From contig NZ_JBAJNS010000001.1 in the NCBI RefSeq assembly GCF_037911585.1, positions 2,970,001 through 3,034,000 on the forward strand: a DNA stretch of 64,000 nt. The letters are read 5' to 3'. How positions within the stretch are numbered: the stretch's first letter is position 1; the number at the start of each line of letters is the position of its first letter. The position numbers were made by a program, and so were the translations under genes. This document shows, in pieces, positions 23,957 through 34,626 of the stretch. The notes under the pieces are model-generated. The model ran no database searches. It was given only the letters and a program-made list of their open reading frames with translations, and was not told the origin of the DNA. The stretch comes from Streptomyces sp. GSL17-111 (GTDB taxonomy: Bacteria > Actinomycetota > Actinomycetes > Streptomycetales > Streptomycetaceae).

Positions 23957-25180
23957 TCAGTGGCCCTTTCCGGCGGTCTCGTCCGCGTCGGCGAAGGACG
24001 CGAGGTACTCGGCGAACTGGGCGCGCTCCTCGTCGATGAGCGCGTGGCCGTCCGCGTAGACGTTCTCGAAGATCGCCATCGTGTCGGGGTCGGGCATCGT
24101 GCGGATCTTCTCGCGCACGCTGACGCCCAGCTCCTCGCTCTCCTTCTCCAGCCCGGCGAAGAACGCCTCGTCGGCCAGGCCCTCCTTCTCCAGGTAGGTG
24201 CGCAGCCGCAGGATCGGGTCCTTGGCCTCCCACGCCACGCGCTCGTCGTCGGCGCGGTAGCGGGTCGGGTCGTCGGAGGTGGTGTGCGCGCCCATGCGGT
24301 AGGTGAACGCCTCCACCAGCATCGGGCCCTGCCCGGAGCGGGCGTGCTCCAGGGCGGCCCGCGTCACGGCCAGTACGGCCAGCACGTCGTTGCCGTCCAC
24401 CCGAACGCCGGGGAAGCCGAAGCCGGCGGCGCGCTGGTAGATCGGGACGCGGGACTGCTTCTCGGTGGGCTCGGAGATGGCCCACTGGTTGTTCTGGCAG
24501 AAGAACACCACCGGCGCGTTGTACACGGCGGCGAAGGTGAACGCCTCCGCGACGTCGCCCTGGCTGGAGGCACCGTCGCCGAAGTAGGCGACGACGGCCG
24601 AGTCCGCGCCGTCCTTCGTCACGCCCATCGCGTAGCCCGTGGCGTGCAGCGCCTGCGAGCCGATGACGATGGTGTAGAGGTGGAAGTTGTTGCTGTTCGG
24701 GTCCCAGCCGCCGTTGTTCACACCGCGGAACATGCCGAGCAGGTTCGCCGGGTCCACGCCCTTGCACCACGCCACACCGTGCTCACGGTAGGTGGGGAAG
24801 ACGTAGTCGTCGTCGCGCAGCGCCCGGCCGGAGCCGATCTGCGCGGCCTCCTGGCCCAGCAGCGAGGCCCACAGGCCCAGCTCGCCCTGCCGCTGCAGCG
24901 ACGTCGCCTCGGAGTCGAAGCGCCGGGTGAGCACCATGTCGCGGTACAGACCGCGCAGCTCCTCGGGCTTGAGGTCGATGGCGTAGTCGGGGTGCTCGAC
25001 GCGCTCGCCCTCGGGGGTGAGCAGCTGCACCAGCTCCGGCTGTGCGGGTGCCGAGCCGCGCTTGGCGCGGCTCGCCGACTTCTTCGCGGGCGCCTTCTTG
25101 GCGGCCGTCTTGGCCGCCGCCGTGCGCTTTCCGCTGCTGCTGCGCGACGTTCCGCGCGCGGCAGTGCTTTCCACGGTCAC
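23957..25180 (-). CDS. 2-oxoacid dehydrogenase E1 alpha subunit with Lys/Ala-rich N-terminal tail, second copy
   Basis: A 407-residue ThDP-dependent alpha subunit: QRQGELGLWASLLGQEAAQIGSG, FPTYREHGVAWCKG, the ThDP motif GDGASSQGDVAEAFTFA...CQNNQWAIS, and the loop YRMGAHTTSDDPTRYR. The GTG at 25180 is preceded by GGAGGAG at six bases. The first 45 residues, before the conserved domain begins, are rich in Lys, Ala, Arg and Ser (KTAAKKAPAKKSASRAK), resembling a histone H1-type basic tail; the paralogue at 9040 has none. No bkdR gene adjoins this operon. Confidence 0.92.
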   Translation of the reverse strand: MTVESTAARGTSRSSSGKRTAAAKTAAKKAPAKKSASRAKRGSAPAQPELVQLLTPEGERVEHPDYAIDLKPEELRGLYRDMVLTRRFDSEATSLQRQGELGLWASLLGQEAAQIGSGRALRDDDYVFPTYREHGVAWCKGVDPANLLGMFRGVNNGGWDPNSNNFHLYTIVIGSQALHATGYAMGVTKDGADSAVVAYFGDGASSQGDVAEAFTFAAVYNAPVVFFCQNNQWAISEPTEKQSRVPIYQRAAGFGFPGVRVDGNDVLAVLAVTRAALEHARSGQGPMLVEAFTYRMGAHTTSDDPTRYRADDERVAWEAKDPILRLRTYLEKEGLADEAFFAGLEKESEELGVSVREKIRTMPDPDTMAIFENVYADGHALIDEERAQFAEYLASFADADETAGKGH

Positions 25181-25527
25181 GTGTGCTCCTCCGTCTGTCC
25201 GGCCCCCGGGGTCTCCGGAAGAGCCAGTGCGGCTCGCCCGGTGCCGATACGGCGCACGGGGTGGGGTGCGGCGCGGTCGGACCGAGCGGTGACAGGTGTC
25301 CCGTTCGACGGCCCGCACAAGGCACGTTACCCAGTAACCCGGCACGCGTGTGAAACACCGCTGACCTGCAAATTTGTTGGGAAATCCAAGTACATCGCGG
25401 TCGGGATCACAGCAGCCGGGAACACCACAGGTCACAGCCTTGCAGCCTCGAAGGACTAACGCACGTTAACCCGGAGGCGGCGGCCACGGGAAGAGCAAGC
25501 GGGGGGTCAATATGTGAGACTGGCATT
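25181..25527. other. Divergent promoter region between the second bkd operon and the response regulator
   Basis: About 350 bases without a gene. It is notably AT-richer near 25360-25400, with an 8-base palindrome CAAATTTG (25368-25375). It also has an inverted repeat TAACG-CA-CGTTA (25457-25468) about 60 bases before the response regulator start. These are candidate operators; I cannot assign the binding proteins. Confidence 0.5.
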
Positions 25528-26205
25528 GTGCCCGAAAGTGGACAGGTCAGGGTGTTTCTCCTCGACGACCACGAGATCGTCCGACGTGGGCTGCGCGAGC
25601 TGCTGGACGCTGAGCCCGACCTCGTGGTCGTCGGCGAGGCGGCCACCGCCGCCGAGGCGCTCGCGCGCGTCCCCGCCAGCCGACCGGACGTCGCCGTGCT
25701 GGACGTCCGGCTGCCCGACGGCAACGGCGTCGAGGTCTGCCGCGAGATCCGCTCCCGTACGGACGGGGTCGCCTGCCTCATGCTGACCTCGTACGCCGAC
25801 GACGAGGCCCTCTTCAACGCGATCATGGCCGGCGCGGCCGGATACGTCCTCAAGGCCATTCGGGGGACGGACCTGGTCGCCGCCGTCCGGGACGTCGCCG
25901 CCGGACGCTCCCTCCTGGACCCCGTCGCCACCGCCCGGGTGCTCGACCGGCTGCGCGGCGCCCCGTCCGGGCCGGGCGGCGATCCGCGCCTGGCGGCACT
26001 GACCGAACAGGAGCGGCGCATCCTCGACCTCATCGGCGAGGGCCTCACCAACCGGGCCATCGGCGACCGGCTGCACCTCGCGGAGAAGACCGTCAAGAAC
26101 TACGTGTCGGCCCTGCTCGGCAAGCTGGGCATGGCACGGCGGGCGCAGGCCGCCGCGTACGTGGCCCGCCTGCGCGCCGAGGCCGACCGTCCCCACCCGG
26201 CCTGA
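25528..26205 (+). CDS. NarL/LuxR-family response regulator, DevR(DosR)-like
   Basis: A 225-residue response regulator. The receiver domain has the acidic pair D13-D14, the phospho-acceptor Asp59 in [14 protein letters not shown], and a Lys in AGYVLKAI. A LuxR helix-turn-helix follows ([45 protein letters not shown]). The whole protein resembles mycobacterial DevR/DosR closely. No histidine kinase gene is adjacent, so its partner is elsewhere or it is an orphan. The GTG start at 25528 is the natural one; no strong ribosome binding site precedes it. It is convergent with the Ser/Thr kinase gene. Confidence 0.92.
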   Translation: MPESGQVRVFLLDDHEIVRRGLRELLDAEPDLVVVGEAATAAEALARVPASRPDVAVLDVRLPDGNGVEVCREIRSRTDGVACLMLTSYADDEALFNAIMAGAAGYVLKAIRGTDLVAAVRDVAAGRSLLDPVATARVLDRLRGAPSGPGGDPRLAALTEQERRILDLIGEGLTNRAIGDRLHLAEKTVKNYVSALLGKLGMARRAQAAAYVARLRAEADRPHPA

Positions 26206-26246
26206 GCCCGAGCACCGGCCGCAGCCGGCGCCCGGACCGGGGCGCT

Positions 26247-28037
<1,791 letters not shown>

Positions 28038-28344
28038 CAGTCCTCGCCGTGTCTGGAACCCGCAGGGCGCGGGCGCGCGTGTGGGGGGATGGAAGGGCCA
28101 TCCAATCCGCTCGGGGTTGAGGCTGGCAAGTTGCGTCCACCGGGAGCGGGGTTCACCCCCTGCTACCCGGCCGGTGCCCCGACCATCCGTGCAACGGGTC
28201 ACGGAACGGGCACGCGGCTTGACTCGTCGCACCCCTAGGGCAGACTTGGCTGGGATTCGGGAGTGGTCCCGAGCAGCAGGAGCAACCGTACATGCGCAGA
28301 GACTGGCCCCGTCCAGGGCTGCGGCGCCAAGGGGGAGCAGCCAC
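28038..28344. other. Divergent region between two Ser/Thr kinase genes
   Basis: About 307 bases with no gene recognised. A candidate plus-strand promoter, TTGACT (28219-28224) with CAGACT (28241-28246) at a 16-base spacing, lies about 100 bases before the second kinase. The minus-strand promoter for the first kinase is not obvious. Confidence 0.45.
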
Positions 28345-30063
28345 ATGACCGACGTCGGCGGCGGGCAGCCGGGGAACTTCGAGGGCCGCACCGTCGGCAA
28401 CGGGCGCTACCAACTGCGGGAGCTGCTGGGCGCGGGCGGCATGGCCTCCGTACACCTCGCCTACGACAGTGTGCTGGACCGCCAGGTCGCGGTGAAGACC
28501 CTCCACTCGGAGCTCGGCCGGGAGGCGGCGTTCCGCGAGCGCTTCCGGCGCGAGGCGCAGTCCGTCGCCAAGTTGACGCACACCAACATCGTTTCGGTCT
28601 TCGACTCCGGTGAGGACACGATCGACGGCGCCCTCGTGCCGTACATCGTCATGGAGTACGTCGACGGCAAGCCCCTGCGCAACGAGCTGGACGACGACAT
28701 CCGCCAGCACGGCGCGATGCCCCCCGAGAAGGCGCTGAAGGTCACGGCCGACGTGCTCGCCGCCCTGGACGCCAGCCACGAGCTCGGCCTCGTCCACCGG
28801 GACATCAAGCCGGGCAACGTCATGCTGACCCGGCGCGGGGTCGTCAAGGTCATGGACTTCGGCATCGCCCGTGCGATGCAGTCCGGCGTCACGTCGATGA
28901 CGCAGACCGGCATGGTCGTCGGCACCCCCCAGTACCTCTCGCCCGAGCAGGCGCTCGGGCGCGGCGTGGACGCCCGCTCCGACCTCTACACCACCGGCAT
29001 CATGCTCTTCGAGCTGCTGACCGGACGGCTGCCGTTCGACGCCGACTCGCCGCTGGCCATCGCCTACGCGCACGTCCAGGAGGAGCCGGTCCCGCCGTCC
29101 TCCATCAACCGGGCCCTGCCCCCGGCGGTGGACGCGCTCGTCGCCCGCGCGCTGCGCAAGAACCCGAACGAGCGGTTCCCCACGGCCGAGGCCATGCGCG
29201 CGGAGGCCCTGCGCATCAGCGGCTCCGGCGCGACGACCGGCGTGAGCCCGGCCATCGTCACCGGCGGGCCCGCGCAGCACAGCGGCGCGGGCGTCGAACA
29301 GTCCGTCTTCCCGCCCGTCAGCGCGACGGGCACCCCGCCGCCCCCCAGCACGACGCCGATGCCCCAGGGCGGCTACGCCTACCCGCCGCAGCAGGGCTTC
29401 GGGCCCTCCACCCCGCCGCCGCCCACGCACCAGCAGGGCTACCCGACGCCCGCGTACACGATGCAGCCGGGCGGCCCCGTCGGCCCGGGCGGCCCCGGCG
29501 CGCCGACCACCGGCGGCGGCAACGGGGGCGGCAACCGCGGGGTGATGATCGTGGCCGTCGCCGCCGTGACGGCCCTCGTGGTCATCATCGGCCTGGTCGT
29601 CATCGGCTCGCTCGCCGGTGACGACAAGGAGCCGGTGGCCAAGGAGTCCCCCACCGCAGCCCCGCAGCCCCCCGGCGGCGAGCCGACGAAGGACGCCCCC
29701 GAGCCGGAGCCCGAGCCCGAGCCCGAGCCGGAGCCCGAGGACGACGAACCGGCGTTCAAGGACGAGGACCCGTCCCGGAAGATCGACTCCGAGACGTGCA
29801 CCGAGGCGTACGACTACTCGCTGGACGAGGAGGAGGGGGAGAACGCCCCGGTCTCCATGCCGGACCTCACCTTCCACCACATCGACTCCGTCAAGGACTG
29901 CATCCGCGAGGCCGGCTGGCGCCTCGACACGGACATCTCCTACGAGGACGAGGCCATCTACGGCAAGAACACCGTCCTTGAGCAGGAGCCCGAGGCGTAC
30001 CAGCCGTTCGACCCGGAGGAGGACAAGGTCTCCCTCGTCGTCTCCACCGGCAAGGAGGGCTGA
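28345..30063 (+). CDS. Membrane Ser/Thr protein kinase with C-terminal PASTA-like domain
   Basis: A 572-residue kinase. The catalytic domain (about 20-285) has GAGGMASVHLAY, VAVKTL, HRDIKPGNV, DFGIA and SPEQ. A long Pro/Gly/Gln-rich region follows, then one transmembrane helix (VMIVAVAAVTALVVIIGLVVIG, about 395-417), an acidic (Glu-Pro)n spacer, and a C-terminal domain of about 90 residues (VSMPDLTFHHIDSVKDCIREAGW...VLEQEPEAYQPFDPEEDKVSLVVS) that looks like a single PASTA-type module. The ATG at 28345 follows GGGGGAG. It is paralogous to the divergent kinase. Confidence 0.92.
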   Translation: MTDVGGGQPGNFEGRTVGNGRYQLRELLGAGGMASVHLAYDSVLDRQVAVKTLHSELGREAAFRERFRREAQSVAKLTHTNIVSVFDSGEDTIDGALVPYIVMEYVDGKPLRNELDDDIRQHGAMPPEKALKVTADVLAALDASHELGLVHRDIKPGNVMLTRRGVVKVMDFGIARAMQSGVTSMTQTGMVVGTPQYLSPEQALGRGVDARSDLYTTGIMLFELLTGRLPFDADSPLAIAYAHVQEEPVPPSSINRALPPAVDALVARALRKNPNERFPTAEAMRAEALRISGSGATTGVSPAIVTGGPAQHSGAGVEQSVFPPVSATGTPPPPSTTPMPQGGYAYPPQQGFGPSTPPPPTHQQGYPTPAYTMQPGGPVGPGGPGAPTTGGGNGGGNRGVMIVAVAAVTALVVIIGLVVIGSLAGDDKEPVAKESPTAAPQPPGGEPTKDAPEPEPEPEPEPEPEDDEPAFKDEDPSRKIDSETCTEAYDYSLDEEEGENAPVSMPDLTFHHIDSVKDCIREAGWRLDTDISYEDEAIYGKNTVLEQEPEAYQPFDPEEDKVSLVVSTGKEG

Positions 30064-30110
30064 CCGCCCCCTTCGGCCTCCGCATCCCGCAGCGGCCCCC
30101 GTACCGTCCG

Positions 30111-30147
30111 ACCGGCCCCCGGCGCGCACCCCGCGCCGGGGGCCGGT
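30111..30147. terminator. Hairpin after the second kinase gene
   Basis: A perfect 16-bp G/C stem (30111-30126 with 30132-30147) and a 5-base loop, about 50 bases past the stop. Confidence 0.75.
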
Positions 30148-30222
30148 CGCGTCGGCGCCCTTCCGCGAAGGCCCGAGAGGTCCGCATCGTGAAATCGGGT
30201 CCGCTCGGGACACTGTTGTATC

Positions 30223-30228
30223 TATGGT
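30223..30228 (+). promoter_or_regulatory. Candidate -10 for a leaderless GntR gene
   Basis: TATGGT lies six bases before the ATG at 30235, and no ribosome binding site is visible. Confidence 0.5.
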
Positions 30229-30234
30229 GTGCGC

Positions 30235-30945
30235 ATGCCGTCCCCCAGGGTCACCGCCGCCGTGTCCACCGTCGCGTCCACGACCGCGTCCGCCACCGTG
30301 TCCACGACCCCGGACAAGCGGCCGCCCGCCGCCGAGCGCGTCTACGCCCACGTCAAAGAGGCCGTCCTGGACCGCCGGTACGAGGGCGGCATGCTGCTGA
30401 CCGAAGGGGAGCTGGCCGACGCCGTCGGCGTCTCCCGTACGCCCGTGCGCGAGGCGCTGCTCCGCTTGGAGGCCGAAGGGCTGCTGCGGCTCTACCCGAA
30501 GAAGGGCGCCCTCGTGCTGCCCGTCTCCGTCCAGGAGATCGGCGACGTCGTGGAGACCCGGCTGCTCGTCGAGGAGCACGCCGCCCGACGGCCCGCGGGC
30601 CCCGCGCTCATCGCGGAACTGGCGGAACTGCTGGACCGGCAGCGGGAGCTGGCCGAGGCCGGGGACCTCGCGCAGGTCGCCCGCGTCGACCGGTGCTTCC
30701 ACGCCGCCCTCGTCCGCAGCACCGGCAACGAGATCCTCACCCGCCTCTACGACCAGCTCCGGGACCGCCAACTGCGCATGGGCGTCGCCGTGATGCACGC
30801 CCACCCCGGCCGCATCGCACAGAACATCGCCGAGCACGGTGAGATCCTCGACGCCCTCCGCGCCGGGGACGCCGACGCCGCCGTCGCCGCCGTGCACCGG
30901 CACGTCGGCTCCGTGCGCGCCCTGCTGCGGGGCGATGTGCGATGA
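30235..30945 (+). CDS. GntR-family regulator, FadR/FCD subfamily
   Basis: A 236-residue regulator. After a Thr/Ser/Ala-rich leader of about 25 residues comes the GntR winged helix (AAERVYAHVKEAVLDRRYEGG, then GELADAVGVSRTPVREALLRLEAEGLL). The all-helical FCD ligand-binding domain follows, with its metal/ligand residues in ARVDRCFHAALVRSTGNEIL and HGEILDALRAGDADAA. The next gene, an MFS transporter, overlaps its stop by four bases, so this regulator probably controls that transporter in response to an organic acid or similar ligand. A GTG six bases upstream of the chosen ATG is an alternative. Confidence 0.88.
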   Translation: MPSPRVTAAVSTVASTTASATVSTTPDKRPPAAERVYAHVKEAVLDRRYEGGMLLTEGELADAVGVSRTPVREALLRLEAEGLLRLYPKKGALVLPVSVQEIGDVVETRLLVEEHAARRPAGPALIAELAELLDRQRELAEAGDLAQVARVDRCFHAALVRSTGNEILTRLYDQLRDRQLRMGVAVMHAHPGRIAQNIAEHGEILDALRAGDADAAVAAVHRHVGSVRALLRGDVR

Positions 30946-32252
30946 CGGGCGGGGCCGCCGCGCTGCGGCTGCCCGGTGACCCACCGGGCGGGCGCCGCGC
31001 CGTCGCCATGTGGAGCATCGGCGTCGCCGTCTACTTCATCGCCGTCACCTACCGCACGAGCCTCGGCGTCGCGGGCATCGAGGCCGCCGAACGGTTCGAC
31101 GTCAACGCCTCCGCGCTGTCCACGTTCTCCCTGCTCCAGCTGCTCGTCTACGCCGGCATGCAGATACCCGTCGGCCTGCTCGTGGACCGCTGGGGCACCC
31201 GCAAGGTGCTCTCCCTCGGCATCGTCCTGTTCACCACCGGGCAGTTCGGCTTCGCGCTGGCCGACTCCTACCCCGTCGCCCTCGCCTGCCGCGCCCTCCT
31301 CGGCTGCGGCGACGCCATGACGTTCATCAGCGTGCTGCGCCTGGGCGCCCGCTGGTTCCCCGCCCGGCGCGGCCCCCTCGTCGCGCAGCTCGCGGGCCTC
31401 ATCGGCATGGCCGGGAACCTCATCACCACCCTCGTCCTCGCCCGCGTCCTCGCGGGCTTCGGCTGGACGCCGACGTTCGCCGGGAGCGCCGTCGCCGGAC
31501 TCCTCGGCCTGCTGCTCGTGCTCGGCTTCCTCAAGGACCAGCCGGCCGGGTACCGCAGCGACGTCGCACGCCACGACGGACCCGGCTACGTCCGCCGCCA
31601 GATCTCCGCCGCCTGGGCCGAGCCGGGCACCCGGCTCGGCATGTGGGTCCACTTCACCACGCAGTTCCCCGCCATGGTGTTCCTGCTGCTGTGGGGCCTG
31701 CCCTTCCTCGTGCGCGCGCAGGACCTGAGCATGGAGGGCGCGAGCACGCTCCTCACCCTCGTCGTGCTGTCCAACATGGCCGTCGGGCTCGTCTACGGGC
31801 AGACCATCGCCCGGCACCACCGGGCCCGGGCGCCGCTCGTCCTCGGCACCGTCGCCGCCACCGCGCTGATGTGGGCGGCCGTCCTGTACTGGCCCGGACG
31901 CACCCCGCTGTGGGCCCTGGTCGTGCTCTGCCTGGTCCTCGGGGCCTGCGGGCCGGGGTCCATGATCGGCTTCGACTTCGCCCGCCCCGCGAACCCGCCC
32001 GAGCGCCAGGGCACGGCCTCCGGCATCGTCAACATGGGCGGCTTCACCGCCTCCATGACGATGCTGCTGGCCGTCGGCGTCCTGCTCGACCTCACCGGCG
32101 ACAACTTCCGCGTCGCCTTCTCCGCCGTCTTCCTCCTGCAGGCGCTCGGCGTCAGCCAGATCCTGCGGCTGCGCGGACGGGCGCACCGCAGGGAACGCGA
32201 ACGGATCGTCGCGAGCCGCGTCGAGGCCGTCCACGTCCCCGCGCAGACGTGA
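30942..32252 (+). CDS. MFS transporter
   Basis: A 436-residue major facilitator protein with about twelve hydrophobic segments. MFS signatures are DRWGTRKVLSLG between helices 2 and 3, and GPGSMIGFDFARPANPPERQGTASGIVNMGG near helix 10. The direction and substrate cannot be inferred beyond a small organic solute. The ATG overlaps the GntR stop (ATGA), so translation is coupled and the substrate is probably the regulator's ligand or a relative. The tail ends in a basic stretch (RGRAHRRERERIV). Confidence 0.9.
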   Translation: MTGGAAALRLPGDPPGGRRAVAMWSIGVAVYFIAVTYRTSLGVAGIEAAERFDVNASALSTFSLLQLLVYAGMQIPVGLLVDRWGTRKVLSLGIVLFTTGQFGFALADSYPVALACRALLGCGDAMTFISVLRLGARWFPARRGPLVAQLAGLIGMAGNLITTLVLARVLAGFGWTPTFAGSAVAGLLGLLLVLGFLKDQPAGYRSDVARHDGPGYVRRQISAAWAEPGTRLGMWVHFTTQFPAMVFLLLWGLPFLVRAQDLSMEGASTLLTLVVLSNMAVGLVYGQTIARHHRARAPLVLGTVAATALMWAAVLYWPGRTPLWALVVLCLVLGACGPGSMIGFDFARPANPPERQGTASGIVNMGGFTASMTMLLAVGVLLDLTGDNFRVAFSAVFLLQALGVSQILRLRGRAHRRERERIVASRVEAVHVPAQT

Positions 32253-32256
32253 CCGC

Positions 32257-32295
32257 GCCGCCGGGTCGGGCCGCCGGGTCGGGCCGCCGGGACGA
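32257..32295 (+). repeat. 13-bp tandem repeat between convergent genes
   Basis: GCCGCCGGGTCGG occurs at 32257-32269 and 32270-32282, and a diverged third copy occupies 32283-32295. It begins five bases after the MFS stop and ends just before the stop of the minus-strand neighbour. Confidence 0.8.
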
Positions 32296-32298
32296 CCG

Positions 32299-33123
32299 TC
32301 AGGCCGTCACGGCGAAGTGGGCCAGGATCGCCTCGGCGAGCCGCTGGTCCCCCTCGACCTTCACGCGGTCCGCCACCGCCTGCGGGCGCACCCGGCCGCA
32401 GGCCAGCCGCACGTAGGTCTCCCAGTCCAGGGCGAACGTCACCGCCGGGCCGAGGGAGGGGCTCCCGTTGACCGTGGCCCTGCCCTCCTTGTCCACCCGC
32501 ACCGTGCGCATGAACTCCACCGGTCCGCTGACGTCGAACACGACGGCCGAGTTCGCCGGGGCCGACCCCCGCTCCGCGACCACGGCGGGCAGCGCCGCGA
32601 TGAACACGTCCCGTGCCACGTGGGCCCCCGGCGCGTCCAGGTTGCCCGGCTTGCCCAGCGCACGCCGCAGGTCCTGCTCGTGCGCCCACACGTCGAACGC
32701 ACGCTCCCGCAGCAGGTCCAGCATCGTGACGTCGTGCCCCAGCGGATGCCGCAGTGTGGCCTCCGGCCCGCGCTTCTCGTTCCGCAGCTGCCGGGAACGG
32801 CGGATGATCGTGTACTCCAGTTCGCTGGTCATCTCCGGGCCGGTGTGGTGCCGCCGGACGTCGACCTGCACCTCCATGCGGCGGCTCGTCTCGTCCGTGA
32901 CGTGGTAGAGGTCGCGCGGCAGCGTGTGGATCGGGCGCGGATCGCCCAGCAGCTCGCACTCCAGGCCGATCACGTGCGAGACGACGTCCCGCACCGACCA
33001 CCCGGGAACAGCCGTGGCGCGGTTCCACTCGCCCTCGACCAGCGGCTGCACCAGCTCGGATATCGCTTCGACGGAGTGAGTCCAGGCGTCGACGTAGGGT
33101 TGAAGGCTCGGGTGCTCGGTCAC
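32299..33123 (-). CDS. Maleylpyruvate isomerase-family mycothiol-dependent enzyme
   Basis: A 274-residue protein of the DinB-like MDMPI family. The N-terminal metal-binding bundle has WSVRDVVSHVIGLE and the later VWAHEQDLRRAL motif, which supply the His ligands. A small C-terminal domain (VVFDVSGPVEFMRTVRVDKEGRATV...DWETYVRLACGR) resembles the SCP2-like part of the family. Members use mycothiol, the actinobacterial thiol, as cofactor or substrate in isomerisation or detoxification; the exact reaction is unknown. The GTG at 33123 follows GAGGGG. It is divergent from the nitrilase gene. Confidence 0.85.
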   Translation of the reverse strand: MTEHPSLQPYVDAWTHSVEAISELVQPLVEGEWNRATAVPGWSVRDVVSHVIGLECELLGDPRPIHTLPRDLYHVTDETSRRMEVQVDVRRHHTGPEMTSELEYTIIRRSRQLRNEKRGPEATLRHPLGHDVTMLDLLRERAFDVWAHEQDLRRALGKPGNLDAPGAHVARDVFIAALPAVVAERGSAPANSAVVFDVSGPVEFMRTVRVDKEGRATVNGSPSLGPAVTFALDWETYVRLACGRVRPQAVADRVKVEGDQRLAEAILAHFAVTA

Positions 33124-33284
33124 GGGGCCCCTCGTGGCAACGGTACGGATCTGTTCGCGGGCGGATGCCCTTCAAGTTAGTCTGCGGGCGGGCACCCGGG
33201 CACCGCTTTTGGGTGACGATCGTAGGCGCTTCGAGGCGCGGCTCGGCGCCCGGCGTGGACCTACGACCCAGGGACGAGGAGACC

Positions 33285-34064
33285 GTGCGCACTTCGCTGA
33301 TCCAATTCGGTGTCGATCAGGACGACTCGGTCAACGCCCGCCGGACGAAAGCCGCTTCGCTCGTCCGCGCGCAGGAGGGCGCCGACCTCGTCGTCCTCCC
33401 CGAGCTGTGGACCGTCGGGGCGTTCGCCTTCCGCGACTTCGAGGCGGCCGCCGAACCGGCCGCCGAAGGGCCCACCGCCGAGGCGATGTCGGCCGCCGCG
33501 CGGGACGCCGGGGTGTGGCTGCACGCCGGCAGCGTCGTCGAGCGTGCCCCCGACGGAGCCCTGTACAACACCTCCCTCGTCTTCGGCCCCGACGGCGACC
33601 TCGTCACGACCTACCGCAAGATCCACCGCTTCGGCTTCGACCGGGGCGAGGCCACCCTCATGGCGGCGGGCACCACGCCCGTCACCGTCCGGGCGGCGGG
33701 CACCACCCTCGGCCTCGCCACCTGCTACGACCTGCGCTTCCCCGAGCTGTTCCGCGCCCTGACCGACGCGGGCGCCCGGCTCCTCGTCGTCCCCGCCGGC
33801 TGGCCCGCCGCCCGTGCCGGGCACTGGACGCTGCTCGCCCGCGCCCGCGCCGTGGAGAACCAGGCCTACGTCCTGGCCTGCGGCACCGCGGGCACCCACG
33901 CCGACGTCCCCCAGGCAGGGCGCAGCGCCGTGTACGACCCGTGGGGCGACCCGGTCGGCGAACTCCCCGACGCGACCGAGCAGGTCCTCACCGTGGACCT
34001 GGACGTCGACCGCGTCGCCGCCGTGCGCGAGCAGTTCCCCGCCCTGAAGGACCGCGTCCTCTGA
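33285..34064 (+). CDS. Carbon-nitrogen hydrolase (nitrilase superfamily)
   Basis: A 259-residue amidase/omega-amidase-type member of the nitrilase superfamily. The catalytic triad is complete: Glu40 in VVLPELWT, Lys112 in TYRKIHRF and Cys147 in LATCYDLRFPELF. It hydrolyses a C-N bond of a small amide; the layout is closest to the YafV/omega-amidase group. The GTG at 33285 is preceded by GAGGAG at a good distance. The frame is open further upstream, but without a start signal. It is a single gene, followed about 95 bases later by the WXG-type module. Confidence 0.9.
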   Translation: MRTSLIQFGVDQDDSVNARRTKAASLVRAQEGADLVVLPELWTVGAFAFRDFEAAAEPAAEGPTAEAMSAAARDAGVWLHAGSVVERAPDGALYNTSLVFGPDGDLVTTYRKIHRFGFDRGEATLMAAGTTPVTVRAAGTTLGLATCYDLRFPELFRALTDAGARLLVVPAGWPAARAGHWTLLARARAVENQAYVLACGTAGTHADVPQAGRSAVYDPWGDPVGELPDATEQVLTVDLDVDRVAAVREQFPALKDRVL

Positions 34065-34158
34065 CCCACCCGCCCGGCGGGCGCCGCAAGCGCCCCCCAG
34101 CGCATCGCAACACCCCCCTATGCTGGTGCTTTTGACGCGATCATGGAGGGGGGCCGCC

Positions 34159-34611
34159 ATGTCCGAGGACGAGCTGTTCGCCGGCGATCTGGCGTGGTCG
34201 GAGGGGCAGCAGAAGAGAGCCGCGAAGTACATCGAGGAGCACCTCGGTCCCGACACCCACAAGGCGGGTGTCATGGCCGACTCGGAGAGCGAGGTCGTCT
34301 TCGGCGGCTCCGGCGCGTCGGTCGCCCTCAGCCCCGGCGCGCTCGCCGACTGGGACGTCCGCGACGGCCTCGCCCACCGCATGGGCGAATGGGAGACCGC
34401 CTTCAAGAGGCTGCAGGGGCGCTTGGAGCGCGAGCTCGGCGCCCTCCGCCACACGGGTGTCCTCTTCCAGAGCAACGAGGCCGACACGTACTCCTCCTTC
34501 CACGGCGTCAGCGGGAAGAGCGCGATCTCCGACCACGCCGGGGGCCACATGCCGTCCTGGGCCGCCGGGCAGCCCTCGCCGCCCCCGTACAGCCGCATAT
34601 CGGATCTCTGA
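34159..34611 (+). CDS. Small WXG-like protein, first gene of a three-gene module
   Basis: A 150-residue protein of no family I can name with certainty. It is acidic, has no signal peptide, and its central part (WDVRDGLAHRMGEWETAFKRLQGRLERELGAL) reads as long amphipathic helices like the ESX/WXG100 hairpin fold. The C-terminus is Gly/His/Pro-rich and probably disordered. The ATG at 34159 follows GGAGGGGGG. The next gene starts 15 bases later and has a WXG-type domain, which suggests the two products could form a heterodimer for type VII-like export. That is inference from size and helix pattern. Confidence 0.65.
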   Translation: MSEDELFAGDLAWSEGQQKRAAKYIEEHLGPDTHKAGVMADSESEVVFGGSGASVALSPGALADWDVRDGLAHRMGEWETAFKRLQGRLERELGALRHTGVLFQSNEADTYSSFHGVSGKSAISDHAGGHMPSWAAGQPSPPPYSRISDL

Positions 34612-34626
34612 GGAGCGGACGCGTTC

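Noticed and set aside
30223..30260. A GntR autoregulatory operator at the leaderless promoter
   Set aside because: No convincing inverted repeat of the FadR type could be made out there.
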